The notes below the pieces were generated by a model. The model saw only the letters and a list, made by a program, of their open reading frames with translations. It was not told the origin of the DNA and did no database searches. A stretch of DNA of 64,000 bases from Novacetimonas maltaceti (lineage in GTDB: Bacteria > Pseudomonadota > Alphaproteobacteria > Acetobacterales > Acetobacteraceae): assembly GCF_002906255.1 (NCBI RefSeq), contig NZ_POTC01000003.1, forward strand, positions 1 through 64,000, written 5' to 3'. The position numbers were made by a program, and so were the translations under genes. Positions 1-7,929 of this stretch are shown here, piece after piece (position 1 is the stretch's first letter; every line of letters begins with the position of its first letter).

Positions 1-262
1 CGATGTCGCGATATGTCGCCCGCTCGATCCGGCGTGAGGAAAACAACCCGTTCGCATAGCTGAAGATCAGAAGGGCCAGCATCAGGCGCGGATGATACTG
101 CGCCTTGCCTCCCGTGCGCACTGGCACGCAGAACGCACTCATCGGAACCCGCTCAACGGCGGCTACAATGAAATGCGCCATATCATCAGCAGGAAGCCAC
201 GACTTCAGATCAGGCGGCAGAAGATACGGCTGAGACCGGTCAAACGGGATGAAGCTGCTCAT
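1..262 (-). CDS. IS1182-like transposase, N-terminal fragment (continues off the left edge)
   Basis: The reverse strand reads without a stop from an ATG at 262 to the window edge, giving 87 codons. The product begins MSSFIPFDRSQPYLLPPDL and continues with a region of the type PADDMAHFIVAAVE followed by HPRLMLALLIFSYANG. This is the usual N-terminal domain (DUF772-like) of IS1182/IS5-related DDE transposases. The catalytic DDE part would lie left of the window. Whether the full transposase is intact cannot be judged here. Confidence 0.8.
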   Translation of the reverse strand, partial: MSSFIPFDRSQPYLLPPDLKSWLPADDMAHFIVAAVERVPMSAFCVPVRTGGKAQYHPRLMLALLIFSYANGLFSSRRIERATYRDI

Positions 263-316
263 CTCACCACCTTACAACTTCACCTCTTCACAGGGTACCC
301 CAACCCGACAGGCTGC
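1..316 (-). mobile_element. IS1182-like insertion sequence, one end
   Basis: The block contains the N-terminal part of a transposase reading out of the window to the left, plus about 50 bases of non-coding end. The terminus is estimated at 290-316, where the neighbouring membrane-protein ORF ends abruptly. The terminal inverted repeat cannot be confirmed because the other end is outside the window. Confidence 0.6.
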
Positions 317-794
317 TAGAGGGGTCAATCAGGGTGGATGATCCACCTTCCAGCGAATCTGACATATTGTTATTATGCGTGGAAATGGTGACGTGTGGCC
401 CAATTCTGACCCCAAGCACGCCCTTGCCATCGCTTGTTGAAGATAAAGTTTCGACCGTGCCAATCCATTGGTTGGCTACACCATTCGGGAGAGCCGCACA
501 GATCGCCTTCCCCCGCTGGGCACGGGTCGATCCTTTCGCGAAATCGTTTTCAGCAGCTTCAAAAGCCGTTCTTTTCTGCTCAACGATATCAATCAGCTTC
601 GCTTCGACCGGTGGTAGCGAGATTGTTGGCGCTGCGGGCACGGGAGCAGGTGCAGGCGTCGACGCATCTGCTGACGAAGTTTCAGGCGCAGATCCGTTCT
701 TCTTGTCAGGATCTCCGACCAGAAAGCCAATTATAAGTAATAGGGCAAAAATGCCTCCAAATGAAATAGCTACAAATTTGAGTAATTTTTTCAT
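288..794 (-). pseudogene. Membrane-anchored hypothetical protein, probably truncated by the insertion sequence
   Basis: The 168-residue product starts with two lysines and one hydrophobic segment (about residues 7-26, FVAISFGGIFALLLIIGFLV). A Pro/Ala-rich linker follows (about residues 36-60), then a region with a predicted helix. This looks like a single membrane anchor with a periplasmic domain. The last nine or so residues run into the putative IS end, so the original C-terminus is probably lost. I do not recognise the family. It is the leftmost resident gene of the element. Calling it broken is an inference from its junction with the IS. Confidence 0.5.
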
Positions 795-897
795 TATATG
801 ACCTGTTTATGCTTCTACCGCGCGAACCATGATAGAAGCATAATTTTACAAACAAGTCTGTAATGGATACCGATTCAGAGCAGCGGAATGCTATTGA

Positions 898-1101
898 TTA
901 GCTGTTTTTCGCAGCTTTCGCCGTCTCCAGACCTAACTGGATCAGACGACGAATCGCTTCGGAACGAGTCAAATCCTGACTGGACGCCCACCCTTCAATC
1001 GCTTTGACATCTGGTTCAGGCAAGCGTGCAGACACGAGCGGGTCTCGCCCTGTTGGCGGACGTCCTCTCTTTTTTTGGTGCACCTTAATTGACTGCGTCA
1101 T
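898..1101 (-). CDS. Ribbon-helix-helix (CopG/Arc-type) DNA-binding protein
   Basis: The 67-residue protein has a basic N-terminus (KKRGRPPTGRDP), a short strand VSARLPEPDVKAIEGW and a helix pair RSEAIRRLIQLGLETAK, the layout of the ribbon-helix-helix fold. Such proteins bind DNA as dimers and serve as antitoxins or small phage repressors. No toxin gene is adjacent; the KilA-N gene is divergent. A near-palindrome lies three bases upstream of its start codon and is a likely autoregulatory site. The fold call is well supported; the role as repressor of this element is inferred. Confidence 0.75.
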   Translation of the reverse strand: MTQSIKVHQKKRGRPPTGRDPLVSARLPEPDVKAIEGWASSQDLTRSEAIRRLIQLGLETAKAAKNS

Positions 1102-1103
1102 AT

Positions 1104-1119
1104 TATTGGTATACCGATA
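1104..1119. promoter_or_regulatory. Near-palindromic operator between the RHH and KilA-N genes
   Basis: The 16 bases TATTGGTATACCGATA form an inverted repeat centred on GGTATACC with one mismatched pair. It lies immediately upstream of the ribbon-helix-helix start codon and about 65 bases before the KilA-N start. This is where a small dimeric repressor would act on one or both divergent genes. The symmetry is seen; the function is inferred. Confidence 0.4.
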
Positions 1120-1184
1120 ATGGCAGGCTGATGCAAGGCGGCAACCTTGGCACCAGCCCTAACCTCAAGCAAGGGACGGTCCCC

Positions 1185-1979
1185 ATGCCAGCGGCTAAGC
1201 GCGCCCATACCACAACTCTTTCCATATTGAATACAACGATCCGACAGGACCCTTTCGGTCGCTACTGCCTGAATGATTGTTATAAAGCAGCCGGTTCCCC
1301 TTCCCATAAAGGCCCCAACGAATGGACGAAAAATGCTCAGACCGATGGGCTGATTGAAGAATTAAGGTCTGGGGGAAATTCCCCGGACCCTATCAAGATC
1401 ATCAAAACCGGGCCAAACGAGAAACGTGGCACATATGTCGTCAAGGAACTCGTCTACGCCTACGCCATGTGGATCAGTCCAGCCTTCCACTTGCGGGTCA
1501 TCCGCGCGTTCGATGCCATGATGCAGGGAACCGCCCTGCCCCCGCCTGTGGATGCGGTAGCAGCCCATAAACAGGCTGCCGCCATCTTCCGCTCACTGAA
1601 CCATGTCGGCAAGCTGACCGGCATGAGTCGGGAGGACGCAGCCCGCGCCGCCAACGCCGCCGCAAAGCAGCATACGGGCATCGACCTGCTGGCGGAGTTG
1701 CAAGGCGGACTGCCCGTGCCGGTGCGTCCTGCAGGCCATGCTGTTCCCGTTATTCCCGAACCCGACCCGCACATTTGCCGAAGTCAGGAGGAGTTGGAAC
1801 TCCTGAAAGAAATGCGCCGGTTGCCTGCCGATAAGCGGGAAAAAATGGAAATCATCCTCAAGGGTGCCTTGGGGGGTAATGTTTCGAAAGACAGGATGTG
1901 GCGTACGGCGGTCGAGGCCGGATGCGCGCAGGAACTGCACACGTTTCTGGACCTGCTGCCATCAAAGCCGGTGCATTGA
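1185..1979 (+). CDS. KilA-N domain protein (phage antirepressor-like)
   Basis: The 264-residue protein carries a KilA-N domain in its first half: GRYCLNDCYKAAG near residue 23, then GTYVVKELVYAYAMWISP and HLRVIRAFDAM. The domain is a DNA-binding module common in phage antirepressors and P1 KilA. The C-terminal half is helical and of unknown function. I chose the ATG at 1185 because a purine-rich AAGGGACGG precedes it; an upstream in-frame start at 1089 would overlap the divergent RHH gene. It sits directly before the tail cassette, where a phage of this type usually has head genes. A regulatory role is inferred from the domain only. Confidence 0.8.
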   Translation: MPAAKRAHTTTLSILNTTIRQDPFGRYCLNDCYKAAGSPSHKGPNEWTKNAQTDGLIEELRSGGNSPDPIKIIKTGPNEKRGTYVVKELVYAYAMWISPAFHLRVIRAFDAMMQGTALPPPVDAVAAHKQAAAIFRSLNHVGKLTGMSREDAARAANAAAKQHTGIDLLAELQGGLPVPVRPAGHAVPVIPEPDPHICRSQEELELLKEMRRLPADKREKMEIILKGALGGNVSKDRMWRTAVEAGCAQELHTFLDLLPSKPVH

Positions 1980-2038
1980 AACCCTTATTCCCCGCCACCG
2001 GGCCACCGCCCGAAGAATCGGGGCATGGATAATCCGAT

Positions 2039-2584
2039 TTGAACATCGATACGATCATCAGCCAGATACGGACCTATGCTCCGGTCTTTGGCGGTCGGGT
2101 GGCGGGGGCTGCTGAATATGCCCTCGCCCAGGATCAGGCGTGGATGGCGTGCCCCTGCGGGTACGTCGTGCCGCTGGATGACGAACCCGGCCCCAATCAG
2201 AAACTGACCGGGCTGCAGCAGGTGGTGACCGAGACGTTCATGGTCATGTGCCTGCTGGACAACAGCACCGACCGCAGGGGACAGGCCGCCGTGACGACCG
2301 CCGTCAGCGACCTGAAAACCAGCCTTTTTTCGGCAGTCCTTAACTGGCGTCCTCCCGATATCAACGCCGCGCAGGGTTTCCGCTATGCGCGCGGCGGCCT
2401 GGTCGGTGACCCGAACCGGGCGCGGCTGTGGTGGCAGTTCGATTTCTCCATCGACGTGACCATCACCGACGCCGAGGGTTTCCAGATCCCGACCACCCCG
2501 CTGGATGAAATCAAGGCCAGCATCACCGACCAGACGAGCGGCGATCCGTTCGCCACGTTCGTCGCGGCAAATCTCCAGAAATAA
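2039..2584 (+). CDS. Phage tail terminator-like protein (Mu gp37/gpJ-like)
   Basis: The 181-residue product opens the tail operon, in the position of Mu gp37. The N-terminal segment NIDTIISQIRTYAPVFGGRVAGAAEYALA and the central LQQVVTETFMVMCLLDN region match the Gp37-like family of proteins that cap the tail tube after assembly. The reading frame begins at a TTG (2039); no in-frame ATG lies nearby, so the exact start is uncertain. DUF2635 and sheath genes follow within 12 bases. Confidence 0.7.
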   Translation: MNIDTIISQIRTYAPVFGGRVAGAAEYALAQDQAWMACPCGYVVPLDDEPGPNQKLTGLQQVVTETFMVMCLLDNSTDRRGQAAVTTAVSDLKTSLFSAVLNWRPPDINAAQGFRYARGGLVGDPNRARLWWQFDFSIDVTITDAEGFQIPTTPLDEIKASITDQTSGDPFATFVAANLQK

Positions 2585-2595
2585 TCCAGGAAAAC

Positions 2596-2889
2596 ATGCG
2601 CCTTTATCCTGCTGCGGGTCTCCAGATCCGCGACCCGATCACGCACGCCGTGATCCCGGCCAGTGGCGTCGAGGTCCCCGACCGCAACGGTATCCCCGCC
2701 TCGTTCTACTGGCAGCGCCGCCTGCGCGTCGGGGACGTGACCAGGACGCCTCCCGCCGCAACACCTGCGGCCCCCGCCAAGGCATCGGGCGCCTCCCCGG
2801 CCGCATCCAGCGCAACCGTTGCTGCAACGCCGTCCCCCATTCCTGCAACACCGGCTGCGGCCACGACCGCTGAACAGGCCCACGCATGA
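2596..2889 (+). CDS. DUF2635 family phage protein (Mu gp38-like)
   Basis: This 97-residue protein has the DUF2635 signature in its first 45 residues: RLYPAAGLQIRDPITH, then VEVPDRNGIPASFYWQRRL and GDV. The C-terminal half is a low-complexity Ala/Pro/Thr tail. The family always sits just before the tail sheath gene in Mu-like phages. Its molecular function is unknown. Its stop codon overlaps the sheath ATG (ATGA), which indicates translational coupling. Confidence 0.8.
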   Translation: MRLYPAAGLQIRDPITHAVIPASGVEVPDRNGIPASFYWQRRLRVGDVTRTPPAATPAAPAKASGASPAASSATVAATPSPIPATPAAATTAEQAHA

Positions 2890-4385
2890 GCGGCTCGATC
2901 ACGTTCAACAACTACCCGACCAGCCAGCGCACGCATGGCGTGTTTGCCGAGATCGATCCCCAGAATCAGGGTGGTAGCCAGAACCTGCGCACCCTGATCC
3001 TCGGACAGAAACTGTCCAGCGGGAATGCGGACGCGAACACCCCGTTCCTCGCGACCGGCATCTCTGATGCCCGTGTCAGCCTGGGGGCCGGGTCCGTCGC
3101 GGAACTGATGTATGCGCGGTATCTGGAGGCGGATTCGTTTGGCGAAGTCTGGATCGCGCCGCAGGCCGATGACCCGGCGGCAGTCGTCGCAACGGGTTCG
3201 CTGACCGTCTCCGGCACCCTGACCGCCAGCGGCACGATCCCGCTGTATATCGGGGGCACCTACGTCGCGGTCGGTGTGACGCTGGGCATGGCGCTGGCGG
3301 ACATTGCCGCCGCGATCGTGGCCGCTGTCAACGCCACTCAGGATATCATGGTCACCGCTGCGGCGGGCGCGGCCAATACCGACGGCAGCGTGCCCGTGAC
3401 GTTCACGGCCCTGAACAAGGGGCCGTGCGGGAACGAGATCGACCTGCGTGCCGCCTATCTGGGCAGTGCGGGCGGGGAAAACATCCCCGCAGGCCTGACG
3501 CTGGCGTTCACCGCCATGTCCGGCGGGACGCAGAACCCGGACACCGGCCTGTCTGCCACGCTCCTCAATCTGGGCGAGCAGACGTTCGATTTCATCATCA
3601 TGCCCTATACCGATACGGCATCGCTGGACCTGCTGGATCAGTTCCTCGACGATACCACGGGACGCTGGGCATGGAGCCAGATGCTCTATGGCGGGTATTT
3701 CTGCGCCCTGCGCGGCACCGTCGGTGCCCTGGGCACTGCTGGCGCGGCCCGCAATGCGTATCAGGGCACGCCGATGGGGTTTGATGACTCGCCGGATCCC
3801 GCGTGGCTCTGGGCGGCGGGATATGCCGGGGCATGTGCCGTCAGCCTGCGTGCGGATCCGGGGCTGCCGCTGCAGGACCTCGTCCTCCCGGTGAAGGCCC
3901 CGCCGCTTGCCAGCCGGTTCGACATCTCGGAACGCAACACGCTGCTGTATGACGGGATCAGCACGTTCACCGTCAACGCGGCCGGGCAGGTTGTCATCGA
4001 TCGGGCGATCACCTTCTACCAGAAGGACGCCGCCGGTGGTGCCGACACCACATGGCTGAACGTCGAAACGCCGTACAGTCTGGTGGCCCTGATCCGCGAC
4101 ATGCAGGCGTGGCTGCAGGCCATCTACGCCCGCAAGAAACTGGTCGCCGACGGGACCAACATCCCCGGCGGATCCAATCTGGTCACCAGCCAGACCGTCC
4201 TGGCATCTGCTGTCGCGCGCTACAAACAGTATTGCGACGACGGGAATGCCCAGAACTACGCCGCGTTCAAAGCGGCCGCCAGCGCCCAGAACCTGGGCAA
4301 TGGCACCGTCGCGCTGCTGCTGCCCTTCAATCTGGTCGGGCAGCTGCGGGTGATCGCGATGAAAATCAATTTCATTCCCGGATAA
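2886..4385 (+). CDS. Contractile tail sheath protein (Mu gpL-like)
   Basis: The 499-residue product matches Mu gpL in length (about 495) and in its ends. The N-terminus SITFNNYPTSQRTHGVFAE is typical, followed by the segment LRTLILGQKL. The C-terminus has AVARYKQYCDDG and ends LRVIAMKINFIPG, the conserved sheath C-terminal region that links subunits around the tube. A sheath means the particle is contractile (myovirus-like). The start overlaps the DUF2635 stop by four bases and the tube gene follows three bases later. Confidence 0.92.
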   Translation: MSGSITFNNYPTSQRTHGVFAEIDPQNQGGSQNLRTLILGQKLSSGNADANTPFLATGISDARVSLGAGSVAELMYARYLEADSFGEVWIAPQADDPAAVVATGSLTVSGTLTASGTIPLYIGGTYVAVGVTLGMALADIAAAIVAAVNATQDIMVTAAAGAANTDGSVPVTFTALNKGPCGNEIDLRAAYLGSAGGENIPAGLTLAFTAMSGGTQNPDTGLSATLLNLGEQTFDFIIMPYTDTASLDLLDQFLDDTTGRWAWSQMLYGGYFCALRGTVGALGTAGAARNAYQGTPMGFDDSPDPAWLWAAGYAGACAVSLRADPGLPLQDLVLPVKAPPLASRFDISERNTLLYDGISTFTVNAAGQVVIDRAITFYQKDAAGGADTTWLNVETPYSLVALIRDMQAWLQAIYARKKLVADGTNIPGGSNLVTSQTVLASAVARYKQYCDDGNAQNYAAFKAAASAQNLGNGTVALLLPFNLVGQLRVIAMKINFIPG

Positions 4386-4388
4386 TCA

Positions 4389-4781
4389 ATGGTCGATATC
4401 TACAGCGGAACACCCTCGCCGCAGAACGCGCGCGCGGGCGTTGCCAGTCTCGAAATCAACGGCGTGGCCGTCGATGTCGCGAGTGAACTGACCTACGACG
4501 CCACCACCGTGAAACGGGAATACCTCGTCGGGCAGAGTGGCCTGCAGGGGTGGACGGAAAATATCAAGGCCGGGTTCATCTCGGCCACACTGCGCGATTC
4601 CGCCACCATGTCGCAGGCCAACATCGTCAATATCGGCCCCGTCTCCGTCGTCGCGATCCTCGCCAGCGGCAAAATTGTCGCGGGCTCCTATCTGATCGCC
4701 ACCGACGTCGGTGGCGTGAACACGGCCGAGGGCACGTTCGAGGTCAAATTCGAAGGGCCGGTCATGGAGAGCAGCAGCTGA
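4389..4781 (+). CDS. Phage tail tube protein (Mu gpM-like)
   Basis: The 130-residue product is the size of Mu gpM and follows the sheath gene as in all Mu-like tails. Segments such as ASLEINGVAVDVASELTYD, GQSGLQGWTE and ISATLRDSATMS are typical of tail tube proteins, which stack as hexamers to make the inner tube. Its stop codon overlaps the ATG of the next gene by one base. No signal peptide or membrane segment is present. Confidence 0.9.
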   Translation: MVDIYSGTPSPQNARAGVASLEINGVAVDVASELTYDATTVKREYLVGQSGLQGWTENIKAGFISATLRDSATMSQANIVNIGPVSVVAILASGKIVAGSYLIATDVGGVNTAEGTFEVKFEGPVMESSS

Positions 4782-5356
4782 TGCAGCCCATTATCATTCC
4801 CCTTGATCCGCCGCTGCGTCATGCCGGGGGCGAGATCCCCGAACTGATCCTGACCGAGCCCGAGGCGCAGAAAATGTTTCTCGCCTGGCGCGCGATCGAG
4901 ACGGGCGCAAACCCGGAATCATCCGTGATTTTCGCCCGCGATCTGGTTGCCAAATCCAGCGGGCTTCCGGAATCCGCAGTCAACGATCTGCCCATCTCGA
5001 TCATGGTCACCGGCGCGGAACGGCTGTCGGATGCGATCGCGTCCGAGGTCGAGGGTTTCGAGCTGGACGAATCGGAAACGGAGTTCGTGTTTCCCGCGCC
5101 GGTCACGGTGGGAAATATCGAATATACCTCCCTTTCCCTGCGCGAACCCACGTCGGGTGAGGCCATCAAGGCGAACAGTCACCTGCGCAATTCGCAGGGA
5201 CCTGCGTCGCAGCTGCGCTACCAGATGGCCCTGGTGAGCCTCGTGACCGGCGTGCCGTCCGCGAACGTGCACCGTTTCCCCGTGACGATCGTGATGAAGG
5301 CCGCGCGCGCGATCGAGGGTTTTTCCATGGCTGGCCGTCAAACTGGCGCCAGCTGA
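4781..5356 (+). CDS. Tail assembly chaperone, zero-frame product (Mu gp41-like)
   Basis: The 191-residue protein lies between the tube and tape measure genes, the fixed place of tail assembly chaperones, which coat the tape measure protein while the tube polymerises. I chose the ATG at 4781 because it overlaps the tube stop codon. Features include ILTEPEAQKMFLAWRAIE and a C-terminal FPVTIVMKAARAIEGF. Near the end of the gene a G GGT TTT heptamer is set in the zero frame, and a -1 reading frame stays open beyond the stop, so a longer fusion product is likely made as well. Confidence 0.85.
   Translation: MQPIIIPLDPPLRHAGGEIPELILTEPEAQKMFLAWRAIETGANPESSVIFARDLVAKSSGLPESAVNDLPISIMVTGAERLSDAIASEVEGFELDESETEFVFPAPVTVGNIEYTSLSLREPTSGEAIKANSHLRNSQGPASQLRYQMALVSLVTGVPSANVHRFPVTIVMKAARAIEGFSMAGRQTGAS
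5317..5323 (+). promoter_or_regulatory. -1 ribosomal frameshift heptamer G GGT TTT
   Basis: GGGTTTT at 5317-5323 is aligned with the chaperone frame as G GGT TTT, the classical X XXY YYZ slippery pattern. A shift after TTT at 5321-5323 enters a -1 frame that reads to a TAA at 5482-5484. Conserved -1 frameshifts at exactly this genome position are known in many long-tailed phages. The motif and frame are seen; the frequency of shifting is unknown. Confidence 0.75.
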
Positions 5357-5484
5357 CCTGGGATCTCGCAAAACATTACGGGTGTGACCCGGCGGCGTTC
5401 TGGGACATGACCGGGTCACAGTTGATCGAGGCCTGCCGCGAGGCAAACCGGCAGGCCAAAGAGGCTGCGCGCGCGCAGCAATAA
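5323..5484 (+). CDS. Frameshift extension of the tail assembly chaperone (-1 frame)
   Basis: The -1 frame after the slippery site encodes about 53 residues. They include the Trp-rich stretch HGWPSNWRQLTWDLAKHYG, then CDPAAFWDMTGSQL and a charged tail ending RAQQ. It has no start codon of its own. It would be made only as a fusion to the 4781-5356 product, about 234 residues in total. This C-terminal part corresponds to the T portion of G/GT-type chaperones, which recruits tube subunits. The extension ends 27 bases before the tape measure gene. Confidence 0.7.
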   Translation, partial: FHGWPSNWRQLTWDLAKHYGCDPAAFWDMTGSQLIEACREANRQAKEAARAQQ

Positions 5485-5511
5485 TCCCCCGGTTTTGCGG
5501 ATTGAGGTGTC

Positions 5512-7929
5512 ATGGCCGGTTACGCCGTTACGATTTCAGCGGTCGACAATCTGTCGAAAACGCTGAACCGCATCAACCAGAACGCGAACCGCACCCTTGC
5601 TCCGTTCCGCAAACTGGGCGGCGCGGTCACGCGACTGATGCGCACGACAGGCGTTTCGGGTGTTGCACGGGCACTGGGAAATGTGGGTCGCAGCGCACGG
5701 GACGCGTTCCAGCGCCTGTCAGCGATCATCGCCCCGCTTGGCGCCATTTCTGGGGCCGCGTCGCTGGGCGGCATGTACCGCATGGTCTCGGTCTGGTCCA
5801 ACTGGGGCACCGAACTGGGCAACGTCTCGCGCAATATGGGCATTACCGCCCAGGCGTTGGGGAACCTGCAGGGCGCAGCCCAGATGGCGGGGTCATCAGG
5901 GGAAGCCCTGACCAACGGCCTCGGGGCGCTCGGGCAGAACCTGTATGACGCGGTCGGCGGCAGGAATGCCAGCGCCGTGGTCATGATGAACACGCTGGGC
6001 GTGGCATTCCGCAAAAACGCAACACAGGCCCGCAGCGTGACAGACGTGCTGCCGGAACTGGCGGACAAGATCGCCTCGCTCAAGGATCCGTATGCGCAGG
6101 CGCAGGCCGCATCGACCCTGTTCGGCGGGTCCGCTGCCGCCATGCTGCCATTCCTGCGACGTGGGGCTGCCGGTATCCGCGAATACCAGCAGGCCGCCGA
6201 ACGCTACCTGCACATTACGCCCCAGACGGCGCAGGCGGCCAACACGTTCCGGGAGTCACAGACACGCCTGACGCTCGCCGTGGAGGGGCTAGGAAACCGA
6301 ATCTCCGAACGGCTGGCCCCGATATTGGGGCCACTGCTGACGCAGTTTGCGGACTGGATTGCGACAAACCCGAAAGTCACGGCGGGCATCAATGCGCTCG
6401 GTGACGGGGTGCAGCGTTTCGCCAACTGGCTCAGGGGCATAGACTGGACCGCCATCGGACAGGGGTTCCAGCGTTGGGGCGACCGTATCGTTTGGGTGAC
6501 CAACCTGCTTGGAGGGCCGGGAAAGGCGGTTCGTGACCTGCTGATCCTGATGGCTGGCGGATTTGCCCTGCGTCTGGCAGCCCCGTGGGTTGGGCTCGGT
6601 ATTGCCGTAGGAAAATCTACAGTCAAACTGGCATTATGGGCCAGGGAGATGCGAACGGGTGCCGCAGTTGCCAAAGCGGCCGCAGCGCAGGGGGCCATGG
6701 CATCCGCGTCAGTCGCAGGAGGAGGCGGGATTGGCGCAATGGCGACACGCGCCGGAACCGCCCTGCGATCCCTGGGGCGCGTGGTGGTATCGGTGGGGGC
6801 AGGCATTATCCCTGCTCTGGTTTCACCTGCCGGACTGGCTGTCGCGGCTGTCGGGGGGATTGGCGTTGCCGCTTATGAGATCTGGCAGCACTGGAGCAGG
6901 ATCAGGGGGCTGTTCTCGGGCCTGTGGAGTGCTGTCACAGACACGTTCAGATCTAATACAGGATATATCCGCACAGCGGCTGAACTTCTGTTTCCTGTTC
7001 CGATGGCGATCATTGGACACTGGGCGCAACTAAAAACGTTCTTCAGTTCCCTGTGGGATGGAATCAAGACTTCCTTTACTGGCGCATGGTCTTATGTTTC
7101 TCCCCTCCTCGATAAACTTCGCAGTGCGATTGATTACATCGGCAATAGCTGGGTAGGTCGGAAGATCGCAGGCATCGCCAGTGCAGGAGCCCAATCCCTC
7201 GATAATATGATGGGGTTTGGGAATACCGAGGGGTCCTCTCCCAGTGGTTCCTCTCCCGATGGTTCCTCTGCTCCTGGCCTGTCTGGCACCGAGACTACCC
7301 GTCGCACGACCGAGGCGATGCGCTATTTCGTCGGACAGGGCTGGACTGCCGCACAGGCTGCCGGGATCGTAGCCAACCTGCGCCGGGAAAGCGGGCTGAA
7401 CGAACGCGCCGTCGGAGATGGAGGGCGCGCGACGGGGATCGCCCAGTGGCATCCGGGCAGGCTGGCAGCCATTGAGCGGCATTTCGGAACGGCCGTCGGC
7501 AACATGAGCTACGCCCAGCAGTTGCAGGCCGTCAATTACGAGCTGCGGCAGGGTGCAGAACGCGCAGCCGGACAGCACATCGCAATGCAGGATACGGGCC
7601 GGGAGGCCGGTGCCGCCGCGTCCCTGTATTACGAGCGTCCTGGCGACCGCGCGGGCGAGGCGTACCGCAGGGGTGCCCTCGCCCAGTCCATACAGGCGGA
7701 TTTCATGCGTTCTCAGGGTGCTGCGGGCGCGCCGATGCAGGTCGCGTCAATCTCGACAGGACCGGCTGGCGCAGCCTCGTCGGGGTCAACAACAATGGCA
7801 GGCAGCCGGGCGCAGGATACGGTCCACCGTGTCGAGGTTTCCGCCGCGCCCGGAACACGCGCCAAGGTCACGGATCCGTCTGGCGCCACCCGTGTCGTGC
7901 GTAGCAACGTGACCAGGACAGTGCCGTGA
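5512..7929 (+). CDS. Tail tape measure protein with C-terminal lysozyme domain
   Basis: The 805-residue protein is the longest in the tail operon and sits directly after the chaperone. Its N-terminal half is helical (AVTISAVDNLSKTLNRIN onward). Hydrophobic segments are near residues 340-365 and 430-460, as expected for a protein that sets tail length and enters the host membrane. From about residue 595 to 720 there is a phage tail lysozyme domain: AMRYFVGQGWTAAQAAGIVA, NLRRESGLNE, GIAQWHPGR and a motif ending AASLYYERPGD. The Glu in NLRRESGLN is the expected catalytic acid. This domain would open peptidoglycan during injection. The last bases overlap the next gene's GTG start. Confidence 0.9.
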   Translation: MAGYAVTISAVDNLSKTLNRINQNANRTLAPFRKLGGAVTRLMRTTGVSGVARALGNVGRSARDAFQRLSAIIAPLGAISGAASLGGMYRMVSVWSNWGTELGNVSRNMGITAQALGNLQGAAQMAGSSGEALTNGLGALGQNLYDAVGGRNASAVVMMNTLGVAFRKNATQARSVTDVLPELADKIASLKDPYAQAQAASTLFGGSAAAMLPFLRRGAAGIREYQQAAERYLHITPQTAQAANTFRESQTRLTLAVEGLGNRISERLAPILGPLLTQFADWIATNPKVTAGINALGDGVQRFANWLRGIDWTAIGQGFQRWGDRIVWVTNLLGGPGKAVRDLLILMAGGFALRLAAPWVGLGIAVGKSTVKLALWAREMRTGAAVAKAAAAQGAMASASVAGGGGIGAMATRAGTALRSLGRVVVSVGAGIIPALVSPAGLAVAAVGGIGVAAYEIWQHWSRIRGLFSGLWSAVTDTFRSNTGYIRTAAELLFPVPMAIIGHWAQLKTFFSSLWDGIKTSFTGAWSYVSPLLDKLRSAIDYIGNSWVGRKIAGIASAGAQSLDNMMGFGNTEGSSPSGSSPDGSSAPGLSGTETTRRTTEAMRYFVGQGWTAAQAAGIVANLRRESGLNERAVGDGGRATGIAQWHPGRLAAIERHFGTAVGNMSYAQQLQAVNYELRQGAERAAGQHIAMQDTGREAGAAASLYYERPGDRAGEAYRRGALAQSIQADFMRSQGAAGAPMQVASISTGPAGAASSGSTTMAGSRAQDTVHRVEVSAAPGTRAKVTDPSGATRVVRSNVTRTVP

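Noticed and set aside
334-801. 155-codon plus-strand ORF opposite the membrane-anchored protein
   Set aside because: The minus-strand frame has a proper start, membrane helix and linker; the plus frame does not resemble a protein.
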